From: Clostridium sp. K4410.MGS-306 | GTDB lineage: Bacteria > Cyanobacteriota > Vampirovibrionia > Gastranaerophilales > Gastranaerophilaceae | Direction: 5' to 3' | Length of the DNA stretch: 64,000 nt | NCBI GenBank assembly: GCA_000980375.1 | Contig: LARD01000019.1 | Coordinates: 5,367 to 69,366, forward strand | In this document: positions 18,109-27,003 of the stretch, piece after piece | Layout of the letters: the number at the start of each line of letters is the position of its first letter | How positions within the stretch are numbered: position 1 is the stretch's first letter | Made by a program: the position numbers and the translations under genes | Notes under the pieces: generated by a model | Told to the model about the DNA's origin: nothing | Databases searched by the model: none | What the model saw: only the letters and a program-made list of their open reading frames with translations

Positions 18109-19367
18109 TTTTGGTCTTCCAGTCTTTTCCAGTTTTTTGCCGTATTTTCCAGCAATGTTTTTGTATCTGTTTTTGATAGTATAATTTGTTGAACAGCTGT
18201 GTTGAGCAAGGTAATTATTTCTTTGCGGTTGTTTTTAAATTTAACCTGTTTTTGCAGATTATTGAGTTGTTGAGCGCTCAGGTATCTGGCTTTTGATATG
18301 GTGTCATTGTTATTATATTGATTAAAATACGGGTCTTTTAAAGATTCGTTGTTAACAGGTAGAATGGTGGTAAGCTTTGCAAGCTCTACCTGATTATTTT
18401 TGTTTGTTAAAAACAGAGCAAATTTTAAAGCTGCTTCTTTGTTTTTTGCCCTTTGAGGAATTATAAGATTCATAACAGACACATCATATTTGCCGTTATC
18501 TCCGGTGAGCTGTTTTGATACATCAGTATCTTTAAATACCTGTGGGGCGTTTTCTTTTACTATATTTAAAAAATTTGCGCCGGATTGTATAAATGCAATC
18601 TGGCCGGACATATATTTTTCAAGAGCTTCCTGATGATTTTGTGTAATTGATTCTTTTGGTATCAGGTCAGAGTTGTAAAGATATTTGTAATCATTGAATA
18701 TTTTTACCGACTTATTTGAAACAAGTGACTCAGGAGTATTAATATTGTACTTGTTCAAGATTTTAAGCAATGTATCGTTTTCTGTAAGCGTTGGCATTGT
18801 AACGAATTTGCCTGTTTTTTCTTTTATTCTTGGCGCAAGTGCATTCATCTCATCGTAAGTCTTTGGAATAGAGGTTATGGCAGAATCATCAAGTATTTTT
18901 TTGTTGTAAAAAGTCAAAGATGAAGTTGCATAAAACGGAATTGCATAACATTTGCCGTCTTGTTTCAGCATATCTATTATCAAAGGATTGTAGGCATTCA
19001 ATTTATTACAATCAATGTAATGAAGAGCCTGTTTTTGAGCCAGTACACTTGAAAAGTCCGGGGTAAGATTCACAAGGTCAGGCGGTGTTGTGCTCAAAAT
19101 AGAGGCAAGTGTTCTTTTTTCTCCTTCAGAGTAAGGTACGTCTATCCATTTTATTTTTATATCCGGGTTTTCTTTTTCAAACTGTTCAATCAACGGGTTC
19201 ATGTAGTTGTTAAAAGTACCCATTTGTAAAGACCAAAAAACCACCTCTTTAGTAGTTTGTGCGGGTGTTTTTTGCTCTGTTTTTTGAGGTTTTGTTAAAA
19301 GATAAACTGCATCTATACAAATTAGACACACACATAAAATTGCAATAATGATTTTTAAATTTTTCAT
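18105..19367 (-). CDS. extracellular solute-binding protein, family 1
   Basis: Periplasmic binding component of an ABC importer. An N-terminal hydrophobic anchor (KIIIAILCVCLICIDAVYLL) has no clear lipobox. The mature chain has the family-1 pattern VVFWSLQMG, NPLIEQFEKENPDIKIKWIDVP, LASILSTTPPDLVNLTPD and later ALKFALFLTNKNNQVELAK. No permease or ATPase gene is adjacent. Coupled to an MpaA-like amidase, which may mean the ligand is a muropeptide or amino sugar rather than a simple sugar; this is inference. The ATG has AGAAGGGG upstream. Confidence 0.85.
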   Translation of the reverse strand: MKNLKIIIAILCVCLICIDAVYLLTKPQKTEQKTPAQTTKEVVFWSLQMGTFNNYMNPLIEQFEKENPDIKIKWIDVPYSEGEKRTLASILSTTPPDLVNLTPDFSSVLAQKQALHYIDCNKLNAYNPLIIDMLKQDGKCYAIPFYATSSLTFYNKKILDDSAITSIPKTYDEMNALAPRIKEKTGKFVTMPTLTENDTLLKILNKYNINTPESLVSNKSVKIFNDYKYLYNSDLIPKESITQNHQEALEKYMSGQIAFIQSGANFLNIVKENAPQVFKDTDVSKQLTGDNGKYDVSVMNLIIPQRAKNKEAALKFALFLTNKNNQVELAKLTTILPVNNESLKDPYFNQYNNNDTISKARYLSAQQLNNLQKQVKFKNNRKEIITLLNTAVQQIILSKTDTKTLLENTAKNWKRLEDQK

Positions 19368-19406
19368 ACAAGCCCCTTCTTAGGTTAAATTATATAAAAT
19401 ACTTTG

Positions 19407-19435
19407 TTGACACGCAACTCGCTAAACCTTAACAT
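19407..19435 (+). promoter_or_regulatory. putative sigma70-type promoter for gcvPB
   Basis: A perfect -35 TTGACA (19407-19412) is followed after 17 bases by TAACAT (19430-19435), a 4/6 match to the -10 box. It lies 25 bases before the gcvPB start. No glycine-riboswitch structure fits in the remaining leader. Confidence 0.5.
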
Positions 19436-19460
19436 AATATTATTAAGGAGAAGGTACAGG

Positions 19461-20912
19461 ATGAATAATTCTACAAAAGTAATTTTTGAAAAATCAATAA
19501 AAGGTATGACAGGGATTTCTCTAACTGATGAGGAGCTTTCTTTAGACTTTATCAGGCCGCAGTTTTTAAGAAAAGAACCTGCTGTTTTGCCTGAGGTTTC
19601 CGAGCTTGAAGCAATGAGACATTTTAAAGAGCTGTCAGACAAGAATTTTTGTGTAGAATCAGGATTTTATCCTCTTGGTTCCTGTACAATGAAATACAAC
19701 CCAAAAGTCAATGAATACCTTGCTTCATTGGATGGGTTTGCCAATCTTCATCCGCTGCAGGCCGATGAAGACGCTCAAGGCGCTCTTGAATTGATGTTTA
19801 AGCTTCAAGAATGTTTAAAAGAAATTACGGGTATGGATGCAGTTACTTTTCAACCATCAGCAGGCGCGCACGGTGAGCTTTGCGGGATGATGATTGTAAA
19901 ACAGTATTTTAAGAAAAAAGACGATTTAAAACGTAAAAAAGTAATTGTTCCTGATTCTGCACACGGCACAAATCCGGCTTCGGCAGGCATGTGCGGATTT
20001 GATATCTTGAAAGTGGATAGTAATGAAAAAGGTCAGGTAGATGTTGAACATCTTAAAAAACTTTTTGAAGAAAATGACGGCGAAGTTGCTGCAATGATGA
20101 TGACAAACCCTAATACCCTCGGGTTGTTCGAAGAAAATATTCTTGAAATTTCTAAACTTGCTCATGAAAAAGGCGCGCTTCTTTATTATGACGGAGCAAA
20201 TCTTAATGCAATTATGGGGATTACAAATCCGAGATTAATGGGTTTTGATATTGTGCATTTGAATTTGCATAAAACTTTTGCCACTCCTCACGGGGGAGGC
20301 GGTCCGGGTGCAGGGCCTGTTGGTGTTGCTGATTTTCTTAAAGGATTTTTGCCTGTTCCCCTCATCTGTTTTGACGGACAAAAATATTATAGAAAGTATG
20401 ATCTGCCGGACACAATTGGAAAAGTAAAAGAATTTCAGGGCAATTTTTCCGTACTGGTGAAAGCATACGCCTATATTCTTATGAGAGGAAAAACTCTTAA
20501 AGATGCTTCTTGTGATGCTGTATTAAATGCAAATTACCTGAAAGAAAAACTTAAAGATTATTATGATTTGCCTTACGATTTTACTTGTATGCATGAGTTT
20601 GTTCTTTCCGGTGACCGCCAAAAAGCTGACGGTGTGCACACGTTAGAAATAGCAAAGAGGTTAATGGATTATAAATTCCACCCGCCTACAGTCTATTTCC
20701 CTTTAATTGTGTCGGAAGCTATGATGATTGAGCCTACAGAATCTGAAAATAAAGCACGACTTGATGATTTTGCTGATGTTATGATAAAAATAGCCAATGA
20801 AGTAAAGACTTCACCGCAAAATGTTCTTGACGCTCCTCACACCACACCTGTGAAAAGGGTGGATGAGACAAATGCAGCAAGGCACCTTGATTTGAGATAT
20901 AAGAAAGATTAA
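19461..20912 (+). CDS. gcvPB: glycine dehydrogenase (decarboxylating) subunit 2
   Basis: PLP-containing P-protein subunit of the glycine cleavage system (two-subunit type). It shows FYPLGSCTMKYNPK, QPSAGAHGEL, DSAHGTNPASAGMCGF and the PLP lysine in HLNLHKTFATPHGGGGPG. The length (483) is normal. The start ATG follows AAGGAGAAGGTACAGG; a longer TTG-initiated frame was rejected. gcvPA, gcvT and gcvH are not in the window. Confidence 0.95.
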   Translation: MNNSTKVIFEKSIKGMTGISLTDEELSLDFIRPQFLRKEPAVLPEVSELEAMRHFKELSDKNFCVESGFYPLGSCTMKYNPKVNEYLASLDGFANLHPLQADEDAQGALELMFKLQECLKEITGMDAVTFQPSAGAHGELCGMMIVKQYFKKKDDLKRKKVIVPDSAHGTNPASAGMCGFDILKVDSNEKGQVDVEHLKKLFEENDGEVAAMMMTNPNTLGLFEENILEISKLAHEKGALLYYDGANLNAIMGITNPRLMGFDIVHLNLHKTFATPHGGGGPGAGPVGVADFLKGFLPVPLICFDGQKYYRKYDLPDTIGKVKEFQGNFSVLVKAYAYILMRGKTLKDASCDAVLNANYLKEKLKDYYDLPYDFTCMHEFVLSGDRQKADGVHTLEIAKRLMDYKFHPPTVYFPLIVSEAMMIEPTESENKARLDDFADVMIKIANEVKTSPQNVLDAPHTTPVKRVDETNAARHLDLRYKKD

Positions 20913-20914
20913 AT

Positions 20915-21562
20915 ATGCACGAATACTATTTTAAAATTAAAAAAGGTGATTTAGAGTTTGAATTTTCAACAACGGATAAATTTACTTTTGAAGAAAAACT
21001 CTCGGATTGGATAAACGGCATTGTACACGGTGCATATATTGAACCGCCTCACCAACCGACGGCGCAAACACAGGAACAACAGCATGACAATGTCCAAGAA
21101 CCTGTTCAACGCAGTGGTTTTATTGATGTAAAAAATCTTTCTTCCATAAATGATTTGACAACTCCTGTTTTTGACAGTGCCCAAAAGGCCAATATTGTTG
21201 AAGAGGTTAACTTTGAGCGTGCGCTCGAAGAGTCAATGCAAAACCCTAAAACAGAAGTTGTAGAAAAAGTGGATATGATTTCCGATTTTGAAGGTTATTT
21301 GCATTCTTATAACCCGCAAAACTCTATAGACAACCTTGTTGTCACTGCTTTGTATATTTTGAATATAGAAAACAAAGAAAGATTTACTATCAAACAATTG
21401 AATGCAAAACTGGTTCCGTTAACAGGCAAGCCTGTTGACCATTCTGTAATCGAAGATGCAATGAATCAAAATCTTATCAGGATAGTACCGGATTTAACAG
21501 GAACCAGCGAATATACTGAATACACTTTAACAGATGAAGGTGAGGGATATTTTGTCCAATAA
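20915..21562 (+). CDS. hypothetical protein between gcvPB and mnmA, 215 aa
   Basis: Not recognised. The N-terminal ~35 residues form a compact strand-rich piece (YYFKIKKGDLEFEFSTTDKF). A Gln/Pro-rich linker (residues ~45-65) follows, and the C-terminal ~80 residues resemble a small helical DNA- or protein-binding domain with a winged-helix feel (NLVVTALYILNIENKERFT, then SVIEDAMNQNLIRIV and EYTLTDEGEGYF). It starts 2 bases after gcvPB and overlaps mnmA, so it belongs to that operon. Confidence 0.65.
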   Translation: MHEYYFKIKKGDLEFEFSTTDKFTFEEKLSDWINGIVHGAYIEPPHQPTAQTQEQQHDNVQEPVQRSGFIDVKNLSSINDLTTPVFDSAQKANIVEEVNFERALEESMQNPKTEVVEKVDMISDFEGYLHSYNPQNSIDNLVVTALYILNIENKERFTIKQLNAKLVPLTGKPVDHSVIEDAMNQNLIRIVPDLTGTSEYTEYTLTDEGEGYFVQ

Positions 21563-22604
21563 GGGTAAAGTCGCCGTTGCCCTGTCCGGCGGTCTTGACA
21601 GCAGTGTAACCTGCTTTTTGCTCAAAAATCAGGGTTATGATGTTTGTGCAATTACCGTCAAAATGGTTGATGACGCAAAATTTGAACAAATAGCCAACAA
21701 TGCAAAAAAGGTTGCCGATAAAATAGGCATACCTCATTATGTAATGGATTTGAGCAAAGAGTTTAAAAAAGATGTAATAGATTATTTTGAAGAGTCTTAT
21801 AAAAAAGGCCAAACTCCCAACCCTTGCATATTGTGCAACCGCACCATAAAATGGGGCAGGTTGTTTGACTTTGCGGTGGATGAGCTGGGTTGTGATTTTG
21901 TTTCTTCCGGACATTATGCACGTATTGTTGATGATAACGGTATTAAAAAGATGTATCCGGCAAAGGATTTGAAAAAAGACCAGCAGTATTATCTTTTTGA
22001 ACTCGACCAGAGACATTTGAGCCGTATTTTGTTCCCGCTTTGTGATTATGTAAAAGATGATATAAGACAAATTGCAGCTCAAAATGATTTACCGTCAAAG
22101 TCTTCAAAAGAAAGTCAGGATATTTGTTTTATTACAAAACCAATGACAACAAAAAAGTATATAACGGATAAATTCGGTGTAAAAAAAGGTGACTTTATAT
22201 TTATTAAAACAGGTCAAAAAGTTGGCACACACGAAGGTTTTTATCAGTATACAATCGGCCAGAGAAAAGGAATAGGCATTGCATGGGAAGAGCCTTTGTA
22301 CGTGGTAAAACTTGATGCGCAAAATAATGTTGTATATGTTGGCACGCAAGACGACCTGATGCAAAAATCTCTGACTATTCATGATATTAAAATGCAATAC
22401 CCGAATGACAGGACAGAGTTTGAGGCATTGGTAAAAATCCGTTATAACATGGAAGCAAAAAGCGCTGTTGTAAAACTGGATTATGAAAATAATACAGGTG
22501 TTATTACTTTTGATGAACCGGTTGCTTCAATAACATCAGGCCAGGCTGCAGTTTTTTATGACAAACAAGACCGCCACCTGATAGGCGGCGGCTGGATTGA
22601 TTAA
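21552..22604 (+). CDS. mnmA: tRNA 2-thiouridylase
   Basis: Installs 2-thiouridine at the wobble position of Lys, Glu and Gln tRNAs. The PP-loop ALSGGLDSSVTCFLL, the cysteine in NPCILCNRTIKWG, SSGHYARI and the second cysteine in SQDICFI are all present, with the C-terminal barrel YTIGQRKGIGI. The start is probably the TTG at 21552, which has GGTGAGGG six bases upstream. An ATG at 21534 is in frame but has no site. Overlaps the preceding gene. Confidence 0.93.
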   Translation: MSNKGKVAVALSGGLDSSVTCFLLKNQGYDVCAITVKMVDDAKFEQIANNAKKVADKIGIPHYVMDLSKEFKKDVIDYFEESYKKGQTPNPCILCNRTIKWGRLFDFAVDELGCDFVSSGHYARIVDDNGIKKMYPAKDLKKDQQYYLFELDQRHLSRILFPLCDYVKDDIRQIAAQNDLPSKSSKESQDICFITKPMTTKKYITDKFGVKKGDFIFIKTGQKVGTHEGFYQYTIGQRKGIGIAWEEPLYVVKLDAQNNVVYVGTQDDLMQKSLTIHDIKMQYPNDRTEFEALVKIRYNMEAKSAVVKLDYENNTGVITFDEPVASITSGQAAVFYDKQDRHLIGGGWID

Positions 22605-22620
22605 TATTTTGTTTTACAGA

Positions 22621-23037
22621 TTAAAAAGTATTAAAAGTGACTCCGTTCTCTGTTAGGAAGTTATTTAATTCTTTTTTTGTTTCTTGATCTTTCAAAAGAG
22701 CCTGTATTGCTTTTTTGTCGCCTTTTGAATGTGTAACTTCGGCTTTTGTTGCTTCTTTTGTATTGTCAAAGATAAAAGACAAAAGCCAGTTTTTTCTTTT
22801 TCTTTCAACTGTGACACAGGCAGCTTCATCTGCTCTGTCTATGAGCTTTACTGTCAGTACGTCATTGCTGCCTCTTTCCGGAAGAGTGGCAACTTTTTTT
22901 CTTAGTATAGAAAAAGCATCATTAATTTCTTTAGGCACTTTGTTTGTCATTCCTTGAAATGACGGTTGAGCCTGTTTGTTTGTTTGATATTTGTAATTGC
23001 TTGATAAATAGGGATTTGTGAATAGTGCAACTTTCAT
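22621..23037 (-). CDS. hypothetical protein downstream of RelA/SpoT-like gene, 138 aa
   Basis: No recognised family. The first ~30 residues are Asn/Gln/Ser/Lys-rich and include QPSFQGMTNK, one copy of an S-F-x-G tag seen in neighbouring proteins. The rest is a small alpha/beta domain (DVLTVKLIDRADEAACVTVE; WLLSFIFDNTKEATKAEV). It starts 5 bases after the stop of the RelA/SpoT-like gene, so the two are almost certainly cotranscribed. Its ORF ends 16 bases from the convergent mnmA stop. Confidence 0.65.
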   Translation of the reverse strand: MKVALFTNPYLSSNYKYQTNKQAQPSFQGMTNKVPKEINDAFSILRKKVATLPERGSNDVLTVKLIDRADEAACVTVERKRKNWLLSFIFDNTKEATKAEVTHSKGDKKAIQALLKDQETKKELNNFLTENGVTFNTF

Positions 23038-23042
23038 TTTAT

Positions 23043-24638
23043 TTATTCCTTTTCTTGTGATTTGCGAAATTTTTCTTTAATTTTTTCGGCTTCTTTATCT
23101 ATTCTTGCAAGTGAATCAAAGCCCAAAATTTCATAACCCTTAAGCTCATACATAGAGAGCAAAGGTTTCAAATACTTTGGTCCGTTCTTTTTACGTGTTT
23201 CGTTGTGACGAATAAAATAGTACATAGAATTTTCATATTTGATGTAATTTTCTTCTTTTACATCGTCATTAAACACTTCATTTACGGCTTTTTCAATTCC
23301 TGTGGAGTCATAATATTTGCGCAGCTCAGGTATTCCCTGCGAAATATCTTTACCTTCCAAAATATCATATATTAAATGTTCTATCTGACCGATGTCATTT
23401 AATTTTTTGGTTCTGATTTGAAGCTCACCGAAAACATATTTCTGTTTTAATTTATTTTCTTCTATATGTTGTGCTTTTTTTGATACTTTGCTTTTTGCAG
23501 AATCTTTTGATTTGTGTGTAGTTTTATTTTTTAACGGATGAACAATATTGAATTGAGTGGTTGTGTAACCGTTTCGTTTTCTTACTTTTTTATTTTCAAC
23601 AAGCACCATGCCAGGCATTGTTTCTTTCCATTTTTTTGCTGTTTCATAGTTGATGTACGGCAGAATATAGTTGTCATGGTAGTTGCTCATTCTTGTTATT
23701 TTTATTTTGCCATAACGTATAGCTTTTGAAATATATTTTTCTACCTGTTCCAGCTCAACAAGGCCGCCGTTTGGCAGAATAAGCCTTGTTCCAACAAGGT
23801 CTTTTACATAGTTTACTGCTTTGTCATGATCTTTGCTTGTGGGTTTGAAGATTTTTATACAATCTTCTATTTCTTTTTGATTAAACTCTATTTGTTTATC
23901 ATTCAATGCCATCAAGAGGAGTTTTTTGTCATTTTTGTTCAACGATGAATATGGTTTTATCAGCTGATTGTATTGTTCTTCATTAAAAGTTTTGCCTTTA
24001 AAATGCTTATCTGCAATATCTTTGTATTCTTCAATATTTAACAAAGAATAAGGCTTTTTATATGCTTCTGTAGAAAGCCTGTCCATCATGTGAGGATAAA
24101 AGCTTTCGTCTTTAAACTCTTTGACGAGTTTGTTGAATATAGACTTTTGGGATTTACTTCTTGCCACGACATAACGGCCGAGACCTTCTTCTCCGCCAAA
24201 GATTTCTTTGACCTGATCAAGTACTTCTTCTTTTGCATCTGCACCTGCTTTTTCAAGCTCTTGAGAAATATCTTTGTAAAAATTCATTCTCTTTTGTGCA
24301 GAATCAATAAATTTTGTTTGCAATGCTGTGAATTCTTTTTCTCCTGCATCATTTACAACAGGCTCAACAAATGCAAACAGCTCTTCAGGTATAACTTTTT
24401 CCTTTTTTAGTTCTTTAACTGTTTCATATGTCTGTAAAAATTCCTGATTTTTTACAGGTTGAGTTTTGCCCATAGAAATAGGTGAGGATACATTTTTAGA
24501 ATTTTGTGTCTTTTCAAAAGTATCCTTTTGAAGCATGTTAACAGACGCACTGTTAACATGCTTTGCCTGTTTAAAAGGCAGCGCATGTGTTTTTGATATT
24601 CCTGTTAAAGAAAATAAAGAGCTGTTTAATGTTATCAC
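23043..24638 (-). CDS. RelA/SpoT-type synthetase-domain protein with large insertions
   Basis: The hallmarks of a (p)ppGpp-type pyrophosphokinase are spread over residues 160-421: R160-S-K162 with S166-I-x-x-K170 (the nucleotide loop RxKxxxSIxxK), D280-L-V-G-T-R285, N356-G-Y358, E405-L-Q-I-R-T410 and E420-H421. About 110 residues separate the first two motifs, where synthetases usually have ~20. A Lys/Ser/His-rich loop (~367-397) is inserted before ELQIRT. The first ~65 residues are low-complexity. There is no HD hydrolase domain or TGS/ACT tail. It may make (p)ppGpp, modify tRNA as in toxSAS proteins, or act on another pyrophosphate acceptor. Confidence 0.78.
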   Translation of the reverse strand: MITLNSSLFSLTGISKTHALPFKQAKHVNSASVNMLQKDTFEKTQNSKNVSSPISMGKTQPVKNQEFLQTYETVKELKKEKVIPEELFAFVEPVVNDAGEKEFTALQTKFIDSAQKRMNFYKDISQELEKAGADAKEEVLDQVKEIFGGEEGLGRYVVARSKSQKSIFNKLVKEFKDESFYPHMMDRLSTEAYKKPYSLLNIEEYKDIADKHFKGKTFNEEQYNQLIKPYSSLNKNDKKLLLMALNDKQIEFNQKEIEDCIKIFKPTSKDHDKAVNYVKDLVGTRLILPNGGLVELEQVEKYISKAIRYGKIKITRMSNYHDNYILPYINYETAKKWKETMPGMVLVENKKVRKRNGYTTTQFNIVHPLKNKTTHKSKDSAKSKVSKKAQHIEENKLKQKYVFGELQIRTKKLNDIGQIEHLIYDILEGKDISQGIPELRKYYDSTGIEKAVNEVFNDDVKEENYIKYENSMYYFIRHNETRKKNGPKYLKPLLSMYELKGYEILGFDSLARIDKEAEKIKEKFRKSQEKE

Positions 24639-24793
24639 TTTTTTATTCCGTCATAGTGTGTGTGTTTATTAATAAAGCCATAAACAAAAAATTTTGTCAC
24701 CGGATTGTAATAAAATTTTTTAAATGAAATAATTTGTAACATGAGTATTTAATTATTCAACGCCAATAATAACATTTATGCTAATATTGTCTT

Positions 24794-25375
24794 ATGTCAA
24801 AACGAAAAATAACCTATATCGTAATACTTTCGCTGGTAGTTCTGGGCTGTGCCTGGGCATTTATCAGTGCCGGTGTGATTACAAAGAATTTTAAAAAAGA
24901 AGCAATCAATAATGCCGGCGAAAAACAAAAGCTCAACATAGAAAACCTTATTATTACAGAGACAAAAGAGGACAAAAAATACTGGGAGCTTTATGCCGAA
25001 TCCGGTTATTATGACAGTCAGAACAAGGTTGCCATTTTGTATAATGTCATTGGCAATTTTTATGATGATGACAAAGTTGTTTTGAGTATGGAGTCTTCAA
25101 AAGGTACTTTTAGTGAAGAGACAAAAAAAGTAGTTCTGTACGAAAATTCGTATTTTATTTATAAAGACGGAACCGATGTGCGTGCCGACAGATTTGTTTG
25201 GCAGGGCAATGACAAAGACATTGTTGCACAGGGGAATGTTATAATCAGAAGAAACGGTGAATTAAGAACTTTCAGCAATGAAGCGGTGCTTACAAATCAG
25301 ATGACAAGTGTAAGAATCAAAGGCCGCTCAAAAACAGAGCTGTACAGTAAGGGGAATTTTGATGAAAAATTTTAA
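24794..25375 (+). CDS. lptC: LptC-like LPS export protein
   Basis: Inner-membrane-anchored periplasmic protein that receives LPS from LptBFG. It has one N-terminal membrane anchor (YIVILSLVVLGCAWAFISAG) and then the LptC/OstA beta-jellyroll pattern (YWELYAESGYYDSQNKVAIL; GTFSEETKKVVLYENSYF; IIRRNGELRTFSNEAVL). The stop overlaps the lptA start, as in many lptC-lptA pairs. Confidence 0.85.
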   Translation: MSKRKITYIVILSLVVLGCAWAFISAGVITKNFKKEAINNAGEKQKLNIENLIITETKEDKKYWELYAESGYYDSQNKVAILYNVIGNFYDDDKVVLSMESSKGTFSEETKKVVLYENSYFIYKDGTDVRADRFVWQGNDKDIVAQGNVIIRRNGELRTFSNEAVLTNQMTSVRIKGRSKTELYSKGNFDEKF

Positions 25376-26336
25376 GATTTTAATATTGATATCAGCAATC
25401 ATGCTTACAATTGCAGGTATTGCCATTGCTTCGGATTTGTCTATCGAATCTGACAAACAGAGCTTTAAAATGGAAGAAAATAAAGCCAAGTTTGAGGGCA
25501 ATGTAAGAGTAAAAATGGATGATATTAGCGCCACATCCGCAAAAGCCGAAGTTTTTATTGACCCTAAAACAAAACAGCTTTCAGATGCGGTTATGTATGA
25601 CCAGCCCTATGTTGTGCAGGTAAAACAGGATAAATCTAACGAAATTAAATCTAATATATTAAAAATGTCTTTGCTCAATAAAAAATTAAGAGCAGAAGGC
25701 AATACTCAAACAACAGTTACTGAAAAAGGTTCTATGAAGCCGACTGTTATTATTACAGCAGATACACAAGAGTACGATACAAAAACAAAAACTTTAACAG
25801 CTCAGGGTAGTGTAATTATTTATTACAAAGATGTTGAAACATTCTCAAACTCTGCTGTTGCAAACCTGAATCAAAACGGTGATTTGCAAAAGCTTACTTT
25901 AACAGGAAACGGAAGAATCAAACAAAAAGACAGTGTTATTACTGCAAACAAGTTTATATATGACGCAGTTAAAGAAATAGCATACGGTCTGGGCTCTGCT
26001 CACAGCGACGTGGATATGGACGGAACACGCATAAACGTGTGGTCTGACCGTCAGGAATATTACAAAGCTTCCAATATATTACAGGCATCAGGCAAGGTGC
26101 ATGTTACTTACAAAGATTATGATGCCAAAGGCCCTAAAGCTACGGTATATCCGGACAAGATTACAAACAAACCTAATGAAATTGTATTTATCGGACGTTC
26201 TACAATAGTTGAACAAATGCGCTCAATTGAAGCGGATAGAATCAAAATGTACATAAACCCTAAAAACTTCTTTGCAGAAGGTAATGTGAAGACAGTTATC
26301 AGGAATGTACAAGATAACAAGAAAAATAATTTTTAA
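25362..26336 (+). CDS. lptA: LptA/OstA-like periplasmic LPS transport protein
   Basis: Forms the periplasmic bridge that carries LPS to the outer membrane. A signal peptide (LILISAIMLTIAGIAIA) is followed by at least two OstA-like units (SFKMEENKAKFEGNVRVKMD; TADTQEYDTKTKTLTAQG), giving 324 residues, longer than the ~185 of E. coli LptA. The ATG at 25362 has AAGGGGAA upstream; a TTG three bases earlier is less likely. Overlaps lptC by 14 bases. Confidence 0.85.
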   Translation: MKNFKILILISAIMLTIAGIAIASDLSIESDKQSFKMEENKAKFEGNVRVKMDDISATSAKAEVFIDPKTKQLSDAVMYDQPYVVQVKQDKSNEIKSNILKMSLLNKKLRAEGNTQTTVTEKGSMKPTVIITADTQEYDTKTKTLTAQGSVIIYYKDVETFSNSAVANLNQNGDLQKLTLTGNGRIKQKDSVITANKFIYDAVKEIAYGLGSAHSDVDMDGTRINVWSDRQEYYKASNILQASGKVHVTYKDYDAKGPKATVYPDKITNKPNEIVFIGRSTIVEQMRSIEADRIKMYINPKNFFAEGNVKTVIRNVQDNKKNNF

Positions 26337-26339
26337 TAA

Positions 26340-26372
26340 AAAAATGATGAGTTATTAAAACTCATCATTTTT
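26340..26372. terminator. bidirectional terminator (lptA / hypothetical)
   Basis: Stem AATGATGAGTT / AACTCATCATT (11 bp) with loop ATTAA, flanked by A- and T-runs. The last codons of the convergent minus-strand gene lie inside the stem. Confidence 0.8.
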
Positions 26373-26900
26373 GTTTGTTTTTTCAAAAAGTTCAATGAAT
26401 TGTGTTGAAACGGTTTCTAAAGCCTCATCTTTTTCGTATCCGAATTTGTCAACATAAGTTTTAACATCATCTTTTACGCCTTTGTAAATTTCGGGTCTCA
26501 TTTTTGCAACATCTGTTTTGGCTGTGCCTATTAAGTGATCCCAGATATGAGGTTTGTCAATTTCACTGTTGTTGATGTCTTTCAATGTTTTTAAAAGTTT
26601 TTTTATTCCGACATTAAATTCCGGAGCAAAAGACTCTGTGCTGAAAGAATGGATTATTCTTTTATTTCTGTCTTTTTTAAATACTTGCTGGCTGTCATTA
26701 TCAACGCATACAACGTTTACAGATTTTTTGCCTTTTGGAAGAAAGTATAAATCAACATTATTTTTATCTGCTTTTTTGAATTCGTCAGTATTTTTAGTTT
26801 GTTCAATAATGTTTTCGGAAAGCTCTTTCTGGGTTGCATTCATTTTTGAAGAGTTGATATGTGTTTTCCCAAAAGAAGGAGTAATACCGTTTAATGTCAT
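26355..26900 (-). CDS. hypothetical protein with S-F-G N-terminal tag, 181 aa
   Basis: Not recognised. It begins MTLNGITPSFGKTHIN, a short tail similar to those of neighbouring unknown proteins, then a Lys/Asn/Asp-rich mixed alpha/beta body (NVDLYFLPKGKKSVNVVCVD; TLKDINNSEIDKPHIWDHL). It ends in a helix followed by NKNDEF, whose codons form part of the terminator. There is no signal peptide or membrane helix. It is the third gene of a minus-strand run with the PfkB kinase and the Xer recombinase, but a 103-base gap may separate it. Confidence 0.6.
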   Translation of the reverse strand: MTLNGITPSFGKTHINSSKMNATQKELSENIIEQTKNTDEFKKADKNNVDLYFLPKGKKSVNVVCVDNDSQQVFKKDRNKRIIHSFSTESFAPEFNVGIKKLLKTLKDINNSEIDKPHIWDHLIGTAKTDVAKMRPEIYKGVKDDVKTYVDKFGYEKDEALETVSTQFIELFEKTNKNDEF

Positions 26901-27003
26901 GTGTTAATTTCCTTATTTGTATAGACTGATATTGAGGTAAATATCATAATTAAAAAAATTTGCTATAAAAACAAGAATGATTAATAAATGTTTACATCAA
27001 GGA

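Noticed and set aside
19368..19460. Possible glycine riboswitch before gcvPB
   Set aside because: The 93-base gap is too short and lacks the tandem aptamer pattern.
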